Shown one piece after another: positions 5,726 to 7,093 of a stretch of DNA of 7,093 bases. The notes beneath the pieces were generated by a model that did no database searches, was not told the origin of the DNA, and worked only from the letters and a program-made list of their open reading frames with translations. The translations under genes were made by a program, and so were the position numbers. Each line of letters starts with the position of its first letter. The first letter of the stretch is position 1. The stretch is from Burkholderiaceae bacterium. GTDB lineage: Bacteria; Pseudomonadota; Gammaproteobacteria; Burkholderiales; Burkholderiaceae_C. The stretch spans positions 1 to 7,093 of the forward strand of contig JANREF010000122.1 in assembly GCA_030726195.1 (NCBI GenBank). Reading direction: 5' to 3'.

Positions 5726-6868
5726 ATGACGGCCAACCTGCTTGATTTTGATCTTGAAGGCTTGGCCGCCTTTTGTGAGCGCCTAGGCGAAAAACGCTTT
5801 CGCGCCACACAACTGTTTCGTTGGATACACCAGCGCGGTGCCAGCGATTTTTCGGGCATGTCTGACTTGGCGAAAAGCCTGCGCGACAAGCTGCCCGACG
5901 TAGCGCACATTGCGGCCCTGCCCGTACTCAGCCGACAAAACGCCTCAGACGGCACCATCAAGTGGTTGTTCGATGTAGGCAACGGCGACGCCGTAGAGGC
6001 TGTATTTATTCCCGAATCCGACCGAGGCACCTTGTGCATTTCGTCACAAGCTGGCTGCGCTGTGGGCTGCCGGTTTTGCTCCACCGGTCACCAAGGCTTT
6101 AGCCGCAACCTCAGTACCGCCGAAATAGTGGCCCAATTGTGGTTTGTAGAGCACACGCTCAAGCGTGAGCGCCAAACCACAGACCGCATGGTCACCAACG
6201 TGGTGATGATGGGTATGGGCGAGCCTTTGCAAAACTACCATGCGCTGGTTCCCGCCCTGAAGGTCATGTTGGACGACCACGGCTATGGCTTGTCACGCAG
6301 GCGCGTCACAGTCTCGACCTCTGGCGTCGTGCCCATGATGGACAAGCTGGCCAAGGATTGCCCTGTAGCTTTGGCGGTGTCGCTGCATGCGCCATTGGAT
6401 GTGCTGCGCGACGACTTGGTGCCTCTGAACAAGAAATACCCCTTGCAAGAATTGCTCGAGGCGTGCGCGCGCTATTTGCCCGCAGCCCCCCGCGACTTCT
6501 TAACGTTTGAATACTGCATGCTCGCTGGCGTCAACGATCAGCCAGAGCACGCCCGTGCGCTGATTCAACTGGTGCGCCAGTTTGACGGCGGGCGTGGCTT
6601 GTCGTGCAAGTTCAACCTCATACCGTTCAATCCATTCCCCGATTCAGGCTTGACCTGTTCCGACAAAGCCACCGTGCAAGCGTTTGCCGCAACGTTGAAT
6701 GCAGCAGGCTTGGTGACCACCGTGCGCAAAACGCGCGGTGACGACATTGACGCGGCCTGTGGCCAGCTCGCTGGTGAGGTCTTAGACCGCACCAATGCCG
6801 CGCAGCGTATGGCCAAGCGCCGTGTGGAAACGGAGCACGTGATCAGCCTGCATGCGAGGGTGCCGTGA
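5726..6868 (+). CDS. rlmN: Dual-specificity RNA methyltransferase RlmN (radical SAM)
   Basis: RlmN methylates C2 of adenosine, making m2A2503 in 23S rRNA and m2A37 in some tRNAs, using a radical-SAM mechanism with a methylated cysteine. The product is 380 aa, typical of the family. The 4Fe-4S cluster motif CAVGCRFC supplies Cys111, Cys115 and Cys118. Cys104 (in TLCISSQ) and Cys345 (in DIDAACGQL) correspond to the E. coli catalytic pair Cys118 and Cys355. Other conserved stretches are [33 protein letters not shown] and [10 protein letters not shown]. No clear Shine-Dalgarno precedes ATG 5726; with only 6 bp after the ndk stop, translation probably depends on re-initiation or coupling. The stop overlaps the next start (GTGA). 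The lack of any change in catalytic residues suggests a fully active enzyme; RlmN is preferred over Cfr because of the synteny. Confidence 0.98.
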   Translation: MTANLLDFDLEGLAAFCERLGEKRFRATQLFRWIHQRGASDFSGMSDLAKSLRDKLPDVAHIAALPVLSRQNASDGTIKWLFDVGNGDAVEAVFIPESDRGTLCISSQAGCAVGCRFCSTGHQGFSRNLSTAEIVAQLWFVEHTLKRERQTTDRMVTNVVMMGMGEPLQNYHALVPALKVMLDDHGYGLSRRRVTVSTSGVVPMMDKLAKDCPVALAVSLHAPLDVLRDDLVPLNKKYPLQELLEACARYLPAAPRDFLTFEYCMLAGVNDQPEHARALIQLVRQFDGGRGLSCKFNLIPFNPFPDSGLTCSDKATVQAFAATLNAAGLVTTVRKTRGDDIDAACGQLAGEVLDRTNAAQRMAKRRVETEHVISLHARVP

Positions 6869-7093
6869 TTGGTGTGCGTGTAACGGCCCCTGGCTTGCGT
6901 TGGCTGCAAAAGCCGAATGCAGTCGTGGCCTTGCTGCTGGTCGCGGTGTTGGGCTTGAGTGCCTGCCAAACCGCCCCGGTACTGACTGAGGCAGACGCTC
7001 AGCGGGTGGATGTGCGTTTGCAGCTGGCTTCGGCCTACCTTGAGCGTGGACAACCCGATGTGGCCCTCACCCAAGCCCAACTCGCCCTGGACG
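6865..7093 (+). CDS. pilW: Type IV pilus biogenesis/stability lipoprotein PilW (PilF), N-terminal part (3' end outside window)
   Basis: PilW (PilF in Pseudomonas) is the outer-membrane TPR lipoprotein, or pilotin, that helps assemble the PilQ secretin of type IV pili. Only the first 76 codons are visible. They begin with GTG 6865, which overlaps the rlmN stop in GTGA; GAGGG (6856-6860) is 4 nt upstream. An alternative GTG at 6874 would place that site 13 nt away. The N-terminus has Arg and Lys, a hydrophobic core ([11 protein letters not shown]) and the lipobox L-S-A-C, with the lipidated Cys at residue 34 (codon at 6964). After the Cys comes [12 protein letters not shown] and the start of a first TPR ([23 protein letters not shown]). 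The assignment rests on the lipoprotein plus TPR layout and on the rlmN-pilF order known in many beta- and gammaproteobacteria. A generic TPR lipoprotein cannot be fully excluded. Confidence 0.85.
   Translation, partial: MIGVRVTAPGLRWLQKPNAVVALLLVAVLGLSACQTAPVLTEADAQRVDVRLQLASAYLERGQPDVALTQAQLALD

Noticed and set aside
5787..5803. Hairpin GCGAAA/TTTCGC near the rlmN start
   Set aside because: A 6-bp stem within conserved codons, about 60 nt after the start; too weak to claim a role.
6565..7080. Minus-strand open frame spanning the rlmN-pilW junction
   Set aside because: It lies opposite two plausible coupled genes and has no recognisable domain.

Overview
The window reads as chromosomal housekeeping DNA from a betaproteobacterium, most likely Burkholderiales and probably Comamonadaceae-like. 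The grounds are GC-rich coding with G/C-ending codons, the protein sequences themselves, and two familiar gene neighbourhoods: bamD divergent from rluD, and ndk-rlmN-pilW(pilF). I see no mobile element, tRNA, rRNA, CRISPR array or phage gene. Coding density is very high; no gene-free stretch exceeds about 105 bases.

Left part (1-1867): the 3' half of a DinG/YoaA-type DNA helicase runs off the left edge. It converges on bamD (minus strand), and the two reading frames overlap by 26 bp at their 3' ends. bamD encodes the essential outer-membrane lipoprotein of the BAM complex.

Middle (1820-5193): a 79-bp divergent intergenic region separates bamD from rluD, a 23S rRNA pseudouridine synthase. A 105-bp gap with hairpin potential, preceded by a promoter-like -10 box inside the rluD 3' end, leads into scpB (chromosome segregation, SMC partner). 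scpB overlaps rluB (second 23S pseudouridine synthase) by 14 bp, so these two are probably translationally coupled. ScpB carries a long acidic tail with a tandem hexanucleotide (Asp-Thr) repeat; RluB carries a long basic tail.

Right part (5194-7093): a promoter-like leader precedes ndk (nucleoside diphosphate kinase), which is followed after 6 bp by rlmN (radical-SAM methylase of 23S rRNA A2503 and tRNA A37). rlmN overlaps by 4 bp the start of a TPR lipoprotein of type IV pilus assembly (PilW/PilF), cut by the right edge.

Three of the eight genes (rluD, rluB, rlmN) modify 23S rRNA. Two (bamD, pilW) are TPR lipoproteins that act at the outer membrane. I found no convincing new system. The points most worth a second look are the in-frame repeat tract in scpB, the candidate regulatory leaders before scpB and ndk, the uncertain rluD start, and the absence of scpA and pgeF from their frequent positions.
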